This document shows, one piece after another, positions 1 to 8,318 of a stretch of DNA of 64,000 nucleotides. Position 1 is the first letter of the stretch. Each line of letters begins with the position of its first letter. A program made the position numbers and the translations under genes. The DNA comes from Ignavibacteriales bacterium (GTDB lineage: Bacteria > Bacteroidota > Ignavibacteria > Ignavibacteriales > Melioribacteraceae): contig JACKAA010000001.1 in the NCBI GenBank assembly GCA_020635275.1, positions 496,001 to 560,000 on the forward strand, given 5' to 3'. The notes beneath the pieces are model-generated. The model ran no database searches. It saw nothing but the letters and a program-made list of their open reading frames with translations, and was not told the DNA's origin.

Positions 1-415
1 TAACTGAATCAATATTTTCATAGAGTGCACTCGATTTTATTTCTTCTATAATTAAAGTTCCGCCATGAAAAACATTATCTTTTACAATAGGTGAACCCTT
101 AACAGCAATTTTAATCTGAATATTTTCCTTGTTAATAAAACTTATTTTTTTCTCAAAATGTTTACCTTCTCTTAAAAGTAAAATATCTTGTAGTGGTAAT
201 TTTTCAGAAAGGAAATTTCTTGAAAATAAATTCATCCCGACTAAACTTTGATTTAGCCACATATTTTCAAATAACTTTATTAGCGCACTATTAACAGATT
301 TAATCTTCCAATTAGAATCAAAAAACAACATACAAATTGGTAAAAATTCAATAAGATCCGACCAATTGAATTTTAGTGAGTTGAAAAAAGATTCTATTTG
401 GTTCTGATTTTGCAT
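1..415 (-). CDS. PAS-like sensory protein, N-terminal part (cut by window edge)
   Basis: An open frame of 138 codons starts at an ATG (complement of 413-415) and runs off the left edge without a stop. The N-terminal 110 residues have the look of a PAS sensor domain: a short amphipathic start, then LIEFLPICMLFFDSNWKI, a hydrophobic core with an FDSNW turn, then NSALIKLFEN and a later KGSPIVKDNVFHGGTLIIEE strand pair typical of the end of a PAS fold. No catalytic or DNA-binding domain is visible before the edge, so it may be the front of a histidine kinase, a GGDEF protein or a sigma-54 regulator. It is divergent from pckA across a 293-base gap. That the frame is coding is fairly secure from codon use; PAS membership is a judgement by eye. 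Confidence 0.6.
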   Translation of the reverse strand, partial: MQNQNQIESFFNSLKFNWSDLIEFLPICMLFFDSNWKIKSVNSALIKLFENMWLNQSLVGMNLFSRNFLSEKLPLQDILLLREGKHFEKKISFINKENIQIKIAVKGSPIVKDNVFHGGTLIIEEIKSSALYENIDSV

Positions 416-651
416 AGATTTTCTAAAAATGCTAATTAATTATAAAAGTTATACAAATATACTATAATAAACAGGTACAGAAATTTTCCGGTGTGATTTA
501 CAGCACAGGAATTATTATGAAATATTATGAATAATAATTTAAAGTTTAAAAAATTATTAGTTATGATATGCATCATTTTACATAATAAAATTGAAGAGGA
601 ATTAAATATTTAGTAAATTTACAAAACAAAATATTTTATATTCGTCAAGGT

Positions 652-659
652 TATATTTG
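652..659 (+). promoter_or_regulatory. Possible Bacteroidota-type -7 element upstream of pckA
   Basis: TATATTTG matches the Bacteroidota -7 consensus TAnnTTTG and lies 49 bases before the pckA ATG. A clear -33 TTTG box at the usual distance was not found, so this is weak. The remainder of the 416-708 gap shows only AT-rich sequence with no recognisable riboswitch or repeat. Confidence 0.25.
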
Positions 660-708
660 CCTCCCGGCAGATTTCCTACCCGAGATTTAATACACAAGGA
701 GAAAATTA

Positions 709-2313
709 ATGGCTACACTAAATCTACAAAAGTATGGTATACAAAATATTACTGAAATATACCATAATCTGTCTTATGATGAACTTTACGAGCATGAAAC
801 TAGAGAAAATTTAGAAGGATTTGAAAGAGCTCAACTTACTGAATTAGGTGCAGTTAATGTAATGACGGGTGTTTTTACAGGACGTTCACCAAAAGATAAG
901 TATATTGTTAAAGATGCTGCAACAGAAAATACAATTTGGTGGACATCGGCACAGGCAACTAATGATAATAAACCAATTACTCAAGAAGTTTGGAATGATC
1001 TAAAATCTACAGTTGTAAATCAGCTTTCTTCAAAACCATTATATATTATTGATGCTTTCTGCGGTGCCAACGAAGATTCAAGATTAAAAGTTCGTTTTAT
1101 TATGGAAGTTGCTTGGCAGGCTCACTTTGTAAAAAATATGTTTATTCGTCCAACTGAAGAAGAACTCAAAAATTTTGGAGAACCTGATTTTGTTATTCTT
1201 AATGGATCAAAAACTTCTAATCAAAAATGGAAAGAACACGGTTTAAATTCCGAAGTATTTACTGTTTTTAATTTGACTGAAAAAATGCAAGTTATTGGCG
1301 GTTCCTGGTATGGCGGAGAAATGAAAAAGGGAATCTTTGCTATGATGAATTATTATCTTCCGCTTAATGGAATGGCAGCAATGCATTGTTCTGCTAATAA
1401 AGGCAAAGATGGTGATGTAGCAATTTTCTTTGGTCTTTCAGGTACTGGGAAAACAACTTTATCAACAGATCCTAAAAGAGAATTAATTGGTGATGATGAA
1501 CATGGTTGGGATGATGACGGTGTTTTCAACTTTGAAGGCGGATGTTATGCTAAAACTATTAATTTAGATAAAGAATCTGAACCAGATATTTACAATGCAA
1601 TTAAAAGAGATGCACTTTTAGAAAATGTTACTGTAGATGAAAATGGTAAAATTGATTTTGATGATGATTCTGTAACTAAAAATACTCGTGTTTCTTATCC
1701 AATTTATCATATCGAAAATATAGTTAAACCAATTTCAAAAGCGGGTCATGCAAATAAAGTTATATTTTTAACTGCAGATGCATTTGGTGTAATGCCTCCG
1801 GTTTCTAAATTGACACCGGAACAAACTAAATACCATTTTCTTTCTGGATTTACTGCAAAATTAGCTGGAACCGAAAGAGGTGTAAATTCACCGCAACCAA
1901 CTTTCTCTGCTTGTTTTGGCAAAGCTTTCTTAAGCTTGCATCCAACAAAATATGGTGAAGAATTAGTAAAGAAAATGGAAAAGCACGGTTCAAAAGCTTA
2001 TTTAGTTAATACCGGTTGGAATGGTTCAGGAAAGAGAATTTCAATTAAAGATACAAGAGCAATTATTGATGCAATTTTGGATGATTCGATTGAAAAAGCT
2101 GAAACAAAAATGATTCCTATTTTTAATTTAGAAGTTCCAACAGCTTTACATGATTGTGATTCAAAAATTTTAGATCCAAGAGATACTTATGAAGATTCAG
2201 CTGAATGGGAAAAGAAAGCAAAAGAATTAGCTTCACTTTTTATCAAAAACTTTGAGCAGTATACTGATAACGAAGAAGGTAAGAGTCTTGTTGCAGCTGG
2301 TCCGCAATTATAA
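709..2313 (+). CDS. pckA: Phosphoenolpyruvate carboxykinase (ATP)
   Basis: Cytoplasmic enzyme converting oxaloacetate plus ATP to phosphoenolpyruvate, CO2 and ADP, the entry step to gluconeogenesis. At 534 residues it has the normal length of the ATP-dependent family. Visible motifs are the substrate-site GGSWYGGEMKKG (about 197-208) with the metal/substrate lysines, the kinase-1a P-loop GLSGTGKTT (242-250) and the kinase-2 GDDEHGW (261-267). The start is supported by an AAGGAG site eight bases before the ATG. It is a single-gene unit closed by a hairpin terminator at 2329-2351. Fructose-1,6-bisphosphatase, another gluconeogenic enzyme, lies about 5 kb away on the other strand. Identification is certain from the motifs. 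Confidence 0.98.
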   Translation: MATLNLQKYGIQNITEIYHNLSYDELYEHETRENLEGFERAQLTELGAVNVMTGVFTGRSPKDKYIVKDAATENTIWWTSAQATNDNKPITQEVWNDLKSTVVNQLSSKPLYIIDAFCGANEDSRLKVRFIMEVAWQAHFVKNMFIRPTEEELKNFGEPDFVILNGSKTSNQKWKEHGLNSEVFTVFNLTEKMQVIGGSWYGGEMKKGIFAMMNYYLPLNGMAAMHCSANKGKDGDVAIFFGLSGTGKTTLSTDPKRELIGDDEHGWDDDGVFNFEGGCYAKTINLDKESEPDIYNAIKRDALLENVTVDENGKIDFDDDSVTKNTRVSYPIYHIENIVKPISKAGHANKVIFLTADAFGVMPPVSKLTPEQTKYHFLSGFTAKLAGTERGVNSPQPTFSACFGKAFLSLHPTKYGEELVKKMEKHGSKAYLVNTGWNGSGKRISIKDTRAIIDAILDDSIEKAETKMIPIFNLEVPTALHDCDSKILDPRDTYEDSAEWEKKAKELASLFIKNFEQYTDNEEGKSLVAAGPQL

Positions 2314-2328
2314 ACTATGAATAAACTA

Positions 2329-2355
2329 AAAGGTGGGCAAAGCTCACCTTTTTTT
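2329..2355. terminator. Hairpin terminator shared by pckA and waaA
   Basis: A 10-bp stem AAAGGTGGGC / GCTCACCTTT (one G-T wobble) with an AAA loop is followed on the plus strand by a run of seven T. Read on the minus strand it is also followed by TTTTAG, so it can stop transcription from both sides. Its right arm contains the last codon and stop codon of waaA. Confidence 0.85.
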
Positions 2356-3627
2356 ATTTAAACGACTGAATTCATAGATGATTTTTTCTGTAGCACCAAT
2401 ATTATTTTCAACATAATTGCTGGAAATTTCACCTAATTTATTTCTCTTTTCATCATTACTTAATAATTCTCTAAAAACTCTATATGCTTCACTTTTATTT
2501 GTGATCTCAATTCCGCAGCCTAATGAAATCATTTTTTGAGCTTCTTGACTATTTTTATTTTTAGGACCAAATACTACCGGAATTCCATAAACTGCTGGTT
2601 CCAACACATTATGAATACCTTGTTTAAAACTTCCACCGACATATGCAACATCTGCATAATAATATAAAGTTAAAAGTATTCCAATTGAATCAATAATTAT
2701 CACTTTTTCGTTGGTATAATCATTTTTATAAGAAAATCTTATTTTACTAAGTTCGCCAAGTGAATATTCTAATTCTTCCAATCGTTTGGTAGTTGGTTCA
2801 TGAGGCGCTATTACAACAAGAATATTATCCATGTAATCAAATAATTTCTTAATTGCTGGCAATATTATTTCTTCGTCGCCTTCCCAAGAACTGCCGAGAA
2901 CCAATATTTTCTTGCCTTTTATAATTTCATCTCTAAATAAATTCTTTTTCTTTGCTTCTAAACTTTTTTGATGAACTCTATCGAATCTTGTATCACCCAC
3001 TACAGCTAACTTTTCATCCGGAATATCAAAATCTTTAAAACTGTTTTTATCTTTTTCTGAGACAGTTAATATTTTTGTAAAATCCTTAAATAATGTTTTA
3101 TGGAATTGTTTAACTAAAGGAAGTTTTCTTTTAGATTTTATTTTCATTGTAGCATCAACAATATAGGTTGGAATTCTATATCGTTGCAACGCCCAAATAA
3201 AATTAGGCCAAAAGTCATACCGCATAAAAAGTACCGCAGAGGGTTTTACAATACTTACAAATCTTTTTGCATTTCTTACTGAATCCAATGGTAAATATGC
3301 AATGATATCTGCATGAGGATATTTTAAAGAATTTTTATATCCGGAGGGCGAAAAAAATGTTACTAAAATATTTACATCAACGTTTCTTTTTATCTGTTCA
3401 ATAATTGGTTTGGCTTGTTCAAATTCTCCCATGGAAGAAGAGTGAAACCAAATTATTTTTTTATTTCTATCAATACCGGCTGTATCTATTATTAAGTTTT
3501 CATATAATCTTCTTCTTCCTTTTATTCCCTCTCTAACCTTCTTTTTGAAAATGCTTAGAATATAAATTATAATCTTAAATAATGGAAGTACGAGTATATT
3601 GTAAAAATAAAACCAGATTTTTTTCAT
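2344..3627 (-). CDS. waaA: 3-deoxy-D-manno-octulosonic acid (Kdo) transferase
   Basis: Transfers Kdo from CMP-Kdo to lipid A precursors at the inner face of the cytoplasmic membrane, a committed step of LPS core assembly. The N-terminus has one hydrophobic anchor (about residues 5-25) followed by a basic stretch, as in WaaA. The N-terminal GT-B domain shows IIWFHSSSMGEFEQAKP, with the conserved Ser and the catalytic-type Glu of the family, and LVTFFSPSGYK. The C-terminal nucleotide domain shows YVGGSFKQGIHNVLEP, which closely matches the CMP-Kdo-binding signature. Length (427 residues) is normal. The ATG overlaps the stop of the upstream glycosyltransferase by four bases (ATGA), indicating translational coupling. 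Whether it adds one or two Kdo units cannot be told from sequence. Confidence 0.95.
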   Translation of the reverse strand: MKKIWFYFYNILVLPLFKIIIYILSIFKKKVREGIKGRRRLYENLIIDTAGIDRNKKIIWFHSSSMGEFEQAKPIIEQIKRNVDVNILVTFFSPSGYKNSLKYPHADIIAYLPLDSVRNAKRFVSIVKPSAVLFMRYDFWPNFIWALQRYRIPTYIVDATMKIKSKRKLPLVKQFHKTLFKDFTKILTVSEKDKNSFKDFDIPDEKLAVVGDTRFDRVHQKSLEAKKKNLFRDEIIKGKKILVLGSSWEGDEEIILPAIKKLFDYMDNILVVIAPHEPTTKRLEELEYSLGELSKIRFSYKNDYTNEKVIIIDSIGILLTLYYYADVAYVGGSFKQGIHNVLEPAVYGIPVVFGPKNKNSQEAQKMISLGCGIEITNKSEAYRVFRELLSNDEKRNKLGEISSNYVENNIGATEKIIYEFSRLNKKR

Positions 3628-4616
3628 AATGAATTTAGAAAGTTTATAGTTTGATTGTATACGTAATTTGGCTTAATCTCTGTCATACATTTTAAATGAT
3701 TTTTTGGACATTTATCCAGACCGATATGACTGCATGGCCTACAAGATAATGAATTATTTTCTAAAACTAAATTTTTACCTTTATAAGGCGCAAAACCAAA
3801 TTCCTTTACAGTAGATCCAAATATAGCAATTACCGGAAGATTAACGGAAAGTGCAGTATGCATTAAGCCTGAATCGTTACAAATAATAACACTGCACTTT
3901 TTCATATTTGATGCTAATTCTAAAAGTTCGTTATCATTAGATAAATTGATTGAGCCACTTATTTTTGTTGATATTCTGGCACAAATTTCTTTATCGTCTT
4001 TTCCGCCAAAAAGAAGAATATTATAATTTTCTTCAATTAATTTATTTCCCAATTCAATAAAATAATTTTCAGGCCACATTTTTGTTTGATGTTTTGAACC
4101 AGGACAAAATCCAATTGTTTTATCATTACTTTCTATTTTACTTTGAGAATTGTCTTTCAAAAATAATTCAAGTCCATTTCTATCTAATTTGAAATCCGGA
4201 ATTGAATTGGCATATCTTTGCGGAATTGGAATTATTTCTTTAAATCTATTAATCTTAAATTTGACTAATAACCATCTATCCAAATATGGTTTTTTATATC
4301 TAAAAATTTGAGCAGTTTGGCCTTTTGTTAAAACTCTGCTTCTAAAATTGTTTTGCACATCAATAATTATATCATATTTGCCAGCTTTAATAATTTCTCT
4401 AATTACTTCTGATTTATAATTCCTTTCAAGCTCAATAACTTGTTCTATATTGGGATTATATTTTAGTGTGTCAATAAATTCTTTTCTAACCAAATAATCA
4501 ATTTTAATTTTGTGATTTAAATTTTTTACTGTACGAACTAACGGAGTGGTTAAAAGAATATCACCTAAAGAACTTAGTCTGATAATTAAAATTTTATTTG
4601 CGTTTTCTAGATTCAC
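3624..4616 (-). CDS. Glycosyltransferase family 9 (heptosyltransferase-like)
   Basis: Likely LPS inner-core glycosyltransferase of the ADP-heptose:LPS heptosyltransferase family, acting on the cytoplasmic face of the inner membrane. The N-terminus has the family opening ILIIRLSSLGDILLTTPLVR. The second domain has GFCPGSKHQTKMWP (about residue 168) and ICNDSGLMHTALSVNLPVIAIFGST, the donor-binding region with the DSGxMH core. Near the C-terminus a Cys-rich SCRPCSHIGLDKCP segment is typical of a GT9 subgroup. It is the first gene of a two-gene unit with waaA, with a four-base overlap, which supports a core-sugar role. The exact sugar cannot be assigned: heptose is likely, but GT9 members with other donors exist. 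Confidence 0.88.
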   Translation of the reverse strand: MNLENANKILIIRLSSLGDILLTTPLVRTVKNLNHKIKIDYLVRKEFIDTLKYNPNIEQVIELERNYKSEVIREIIKAGKYDIIIDVQNNFRSRVLTKGQTAQIFRYKKPYLDRWLLVKFKINRFKEIIPIPQRYANSIPDFKLDRNGLELFLKDNSQSKIESNDKTIGFCPGSKHQTKMWPENYFIELGNKLIEENYNILLFGGKDDKEICARISTKISGSINLSNDNELLELASNMKKCSVIICNDSGLMHTALSVNLPVIAIFGSTVKEFGFAPYKGKNLVLENNSLSCRPCSHIGLDKCPKNHLKCMTEIKPNYVYNQTINFLNSL

Positions 4617-4735
4617 AGTTTTAAAAAATTATTATCATTTAATTTAACTATTTGTACTTTCGCTTGCTAAGCTAATATTGTGATAATCCTTAATTATATT
4701 TATTTTTATTTAGTTAAAATAATAGGGTAATATTT

Positions 4736-5002
4736 ATGGCTACTTTGCCTCCATCTCCGGTGAAAGAATTTCCTGCTGATTCTTTAGAAAAACAAGTTTA
4801 TTCAATGGTAAATTCACTTGAAGATAAAATTCCTTTAATGAATGATAGAAATAGACTGGCTTTTGCTTTGTTAAATTTTCTTAGGGGTCAAGGCGATCCA
4901 CCGTTAGTAACTGTAAGAAACAATAAACTTACATTAGCAAATATTACAAAAGAAGAATTAGCGGAATTATTAGAAAAAAAATTAGAAGAAATTAAGAAGT
5001 AA
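4736..5002 (+). CDS. Small conserved-looking protein of unknown function (88 aa)
   Basis: Not recognised. The 88-residue product is soluble and charged, with no signal peptide or membrane segment. It has a proline-rich opening (ATLPPSPVKEF), a helical middle containing DRNRLAFALLNFLRGQG, and a Lys/Glu-rich C-terminal helix that could form a short coiled coil. Codon use is like its neighbours and it fills the gap between two minus-strand genes, lying divergent from the glycosyltransferase and convergent with the Na/Pi cotransporter gene 17 bases downstream. A GGGTAA sequence about eight bases before the ATG may act as a ribosome site. It is probably a real gene because the frame is compositionally coherent and nothing else explains the space. 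Confidence 0.7.
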   Translation: MATLPPSPVKEFPADSLEKQVYSMVNSLEDKIPLMNDRNRLAFALLNFLRGQGDPPLVTVRNNKLTLANITKEELAELLEKKLEEIKK

Positions 5003-5019
5003 TTTTATTTTGAGAATAA

Positions 5020-7224
5020 TTAGGACGGATAATAAATATCATTATCGTCTGTTATTTCTTTGTGAGATAAATTGACTTTTTGTTTAGCCAACCTTTCTTT
5101 TTCGTGTTTTGTTTCTAAAAATATTCTGGCAATATTTGTTGCGTTAGAAGCTATTCTTTTTAACCAATCAATTAGTTCCAAATGTATTCCGCTTGTTTCA
5201 ATTGATGCAGGCACTTTTTCTCTAATTCTATCAAAGTGAGTTCGTCGCAATTCTAATTCCATTAGTCGGTATTTCTTATATTTTTTTTCCATACGTTTGG
5301 CACTTTGAAGATTTACATCTTTAAATACTTCAATAGCCCGGCTGATCTGTTTCATTGTACGTAAATGATAATCTTCAATTTCTTTTTTCCCTTCTTCAGA
5401 AAAAGAAAGATTTAGCTCCATTCTTTTTTTTGCGAGTGGAACTAACATTTTTGAAACATTATCTCCTATTTGTTCAATTTCTGTAATGCAATGCAGCATT
5501 TGAAATACTTCATCAGCACGTTCTTCTTCTAAATCTTTTTGACTTATTTTCATTAAATATTTACTAATTCTTAAATTCAAATAGTTTATTTCAGCTTCTT
5601 CAGTTAAAATTTTATCAATAATTTCATCATCATTCTTTAGAAAGGGAATTAAAATTTGTTCAACCATTCTTTGAACTTTTACAATCATTCTAATTATTTC
5701 TGCTTTTGCTAAATTCAAAGCAAGGGTAGGCGTACTTATTAAACTATCTTCCAAATATTTAGTTTTAAAAATACTAACTTCCTCTTCCTCAATATCCGGA
5801 AGGATTCTGTAAATTAATTTTGCAGAAATATTTGTAAATGGTAAAAGAATTAATGTAAGAACAATATTGAAAACCGTATGTGCGTTGGCAATTTGTCTTG
5901 GAACAACTTCAGCTAAATAAGAGATTCCCGTTAAATTTTCAGATCCAGCCGGTGATATTGACCTTACAAAATCTGCAAATTGAGGAATCCACCAAACAAA
6001 TAAAAGTACTCCAATTACTTTGAATAATGTATGAGCCAAAGCAACTCTTTTTGCTTCTCTACCAGTATTTAAACTCGCAAGAATTGCAGTAATGGAAGTT
6101 CCAATATTAGAACCTAATATTAAGGGTATGGCTGCATCTAACGTTATAAGTCCTTGTGTTCCCAGGATAATGAGTATTCCAGTAAATGCACTGCTGCTTT
6201 GAATTAATGCTGTAAAAATTGTTCCGGCTAAAATTCCGTAAAAAGGATTTTCAAGATGAAGTAATAAATCAATAAACGGCTGGTAAGTTCTGAGTGGAAA
6301 CATAGAGCTTGACATTACATGCATTCCAAAGAAAAGAATACCAAATCCTAAAATTACTTCACCAATACTTTTTATTTTTTTTGCTTTACTTAAAAATGAT
6401 ATTAAAAATCCTACCCCAATTATTAATAGTGCATAATCAGTCAGCTTAAATGCAATCATTTGTGCTGTAATTGTTGTACCAATACCGGCGCCAAGTATAA
6501 TTCCTAAAGTTTGCGCAAAGGTCATTAATTTGGCTTGAACAAAACTTACAAGCATTACAGTTGTTGCACTGCTGCTTTGTATAATCATTGTAACAAATGT
6601 ACCAACGGCAGCTGCTAGGATTCTGTTATTGGTTAAGGTTTCTAAAATTAATCTTAGTTTTCCTCCAGCGGTTTTCTTCATTCCATCGCTCATCATTTCC
6701 ATGCCAAATAAAAAGAGCGCTAACCCGCCGACCAAACCTGCTATAAGAAATAATACCCAATTAGATTCTCTTGCAATCGCTTTAAAATAAACAATATCAT
6801 TTTTTTCTGTATCAATTTCTATTCGAGCCGAAAACTCATATTCACCCCCTTTTGAACCTAATTCAACGTCAGTATGTGCATATCCGTTAACATCTGTGTA
6901 TGCAATTAGATTTGAAATTCTGATTCCATTAGTTTTTGAGGGAGAAGAAATTACTTCAAAATGAACTGGAAAATTTTGTATGGGTTTTAAACCTTCATAC
7001 AAAACTCTAACTTTTAAAGGCTTTGGTAATTTATTATTAACTGTAGCATAAACAATATCATTCTGTGGATTTTCAGTTGCAGAATTGTTCGATTTGGATA
7101 TTGAGATTTTTGTTGAATCAATTACAACAGTTTTTGTTGAGTCTTGCGTTGGCTTATGTTCTTGAGCATTTAAGCTTACAGCAATAAAGAGAAAAAATAA
7201 TATTTGATAAAATTTACATTTCAT
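5020..7224 (-). CDS. Na/Pi cotransporter family protein with exported Ig-like domain and PhoU-like tail
   Basis: Three parts can be seen. Residues 1-20 are a signal peptide ending in LNAQ. Residues about 55-150 form an Ig/invasin-like beta domain (VNNKLPKPLKVRVLYEG, GYAHTDVELGSKGGEYEFSA) predicted to be outside the cytoplasm. Residues about 155-480 are the NptA/PNaS membrane core with two inverted QSSSA repeats (VTMIIQSSSATTVMLV and FTALIQSSSAFTGILI), the substrate-binding hallmark. The last 200 residues are an all-helical PhoU-like cytoplasmic domain. Total length is 734, longer than the bare family (about 550) because of the Ig-like front. It follows fbp by 60 bases and may be its downstream operon partner. 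Sodium-coupled phosphate uptake is the family function, but members of this type can carry other anions. Confidence 0.9.
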   Translation of the reverse strand: MKCKFYQILFFLFIAVSLNAQEHKPTQDSTKTVVIDSTKISISKSNNSATENPQNDIVYATVNNKLPKPLKVRVLYEGLKPIQNFPVHFEVISSPSKTNGIRISNLIAYTDVNGYAHTDVELGSKGGEYEFSARIEIDTEKNDIVYFKAIARESNWVLFLIAGLVGGLALFLFGMEMMSDGMKKTAGGKLRLILETLTNNRILAAAVGTFVTMIIQSSSATTVMLVSFVQAKLMTFAQTLGIILGAGIGTTITAQMIAFKLTDYALLIIGVGFLISFLSKAKKIKSIGEVILGFGILFFGMHVMSSSMFPLRTYQPFIDLLLHLENPFYGILAGTIFTALIQSSSAFTGILIILGTQGLITLDAAIPLILGSNIGTSITAILASLNTGREAKRVALAHTLFKVIGVLLFVWWIPQFADFVRSISPAGSENLTGISYLAEVVPRQIANAHTVFNIVLTLILLPFTNISAKLIYRILPDIEEEEVSIFKTKYLEDSLISTPTLALNLAKAEIIRMIVKVQRMVEQILIPFLKNDDEIIDKILTEEAEINYLNLRISKYLMKISQKDLEEERADEVFQMLHCITEIEQIGDNVSKMLVPLAKKRMELNLSFSEEGKKEIEDYHLRTMKQISRAIEVFKDVNLQSAKRMEKKYKKYRLMELELRRTHFDRIREKVPASIETSGIHLELIDWLKRIASNATNIARIFLETKHEKERLAKQKVNLSHKEITDDNDIYYPS

Positions 7225-7284
7225 TAAATAAGAGAATTATAACTAATAACTAAAAAAACAATTTATAAAGTTAACTATTTTTAA

Positions 7285-8301
7285 TTATTGCTCTAAATCT
7301 TCTTTAAGGAATTGCTCAACTTTATCAACTGCCTCTTTACTTCCAATATATATAGGAACTCTTTGATGCAAGTCAGAAGGCTGAATTTCCATAATTCTCT
7401 TTGATCCATCAATTGCTCTTCCGCCGGCTTGCTCAATTATAAATGCCATAGGATTGCATTCATACATTAATCTCAGTTTACCATTCGGACTTCTAATATC
7501 GGCAGGATAAATAAATATTCCGCCATACAACATATTTCTATGAATATCAGCAACCATTGAACCAATATATCTGGAAGAATAAGGCCGTCTTCCTCTATTA
7601 TCAGCATCTTGTATGTACTTAATATATTTTTTTAGACCTGGTTTCCAATATTTATAATTCCCTTCGTTGATACTGTAAATCCAAGCTTTTTCCGGTATTT
7701 TAATATTATCATGAGAAAGTAAAAATTCACCAAATGCCGGATCGAGAGTAAAACCGAAAACACCATCACCAGCTGTATATACAAATATTGTACTTGATCC
7801 ATAAACAATATAACCGGCGGCAACTTGTTTAATTCCGGGCTGTAAACAATCTTCTAAAGTTCCCGGAGAACCATCATTAGGAGTTATTCTTTTATAGATT
7901 GAAAAAATTGTACCTATGCTAACATTAGCATCTATGTTTGAAGAACCATCTAAAGGATCAAAAAGTAACACATACTTCCCTTTTTTGTGATGGTCGGGAA
8001 TATGAATAATATCTTCTTCCTCTTCTGAAGCCATTGCACATAAATGTCCGCCATGGTCCATTGCTTTAAAGAGCATATCATGAGAAAACATATCAAGCTT
8101 TTTAACTTGTTCTCCATGAACATTATTATCACCCGTAAAACCAATTATATCAGCAAGTCCGGCTTTATTTACTTCTAATGAAATAACTTTTGCGGCTAAA
8201 GATAGTTCGTGCAGCAGAGCGGATAATTCTCCAGTGGCTCCTGGATGTTTTTTTTCACCTTCATAGATGTGGCGGGTTAGAGTCATGAAGTTAATTGCCA
8301 T
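7285..8301 (-). CDS. fbp: Fructose-1,6-bisphosphatase, class I
   Basis: Hydrolyses fructose-1,6-bisphosphate to fructose-6-phosphate in gluconeogenesis; cytoplasmic and Mg-dependent. The metal-binding signature LFDPLDGSSNIDANVSIGT (about 112-130) is intact, and ASEEEE supplies the upstream acidic ligands. The C-terminal half carries the substrate region GGIFIYPAD and KLRLMYECNPMAFIIEQAGG. Length 338 is normal for class I. The start is fixed by a TAGGAG site ten bases before the ATG. It lies 17 bases after the second ABC exporter gene on the same strand, so it is probably co-transcribed with the exporter pair. The pairing has no obvious functional reason. Confidence 0.97.
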   Translation of the reverse strand: MAINFMTLTRHIYEGEKKHPGATGELSALLHELSLAAKVISLEVNKAGLADIIGFTGDNNVHGEQVKKLDMFSHDMLFKAMDHGGHLCAMASEEEEDIIHIPDHHKKGKYVLLFDPLDGSSNIDANVSIGTIFSIYKRITPNDGSPGTLEDCLQPGIKQVAAGYIVYGSSTIFVYTAGDGVFGFTLDPAFGEFLLSHDNIKIPEKAWIYSINEGNYKYWKPGLKKYIKYIQDADNRGRRPYSSRYIGSMVADIHRNMLYGGIFIYPADIRSPNGKLRLMYECNPMAFIIEQAGGRAIDGSKRIMEIQPSDLHQRVPIYIGSKEAVDKVEQFLKEDLEQ

Positions 8302-8318
8302 CTGATACTCCTAATTAG

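Noticed and set aside
7632..8144. Two minus-strand open frames inside fbp
   Set aside because: They lie in another frame of the intact fbp gene and show no motif or ribosome site.
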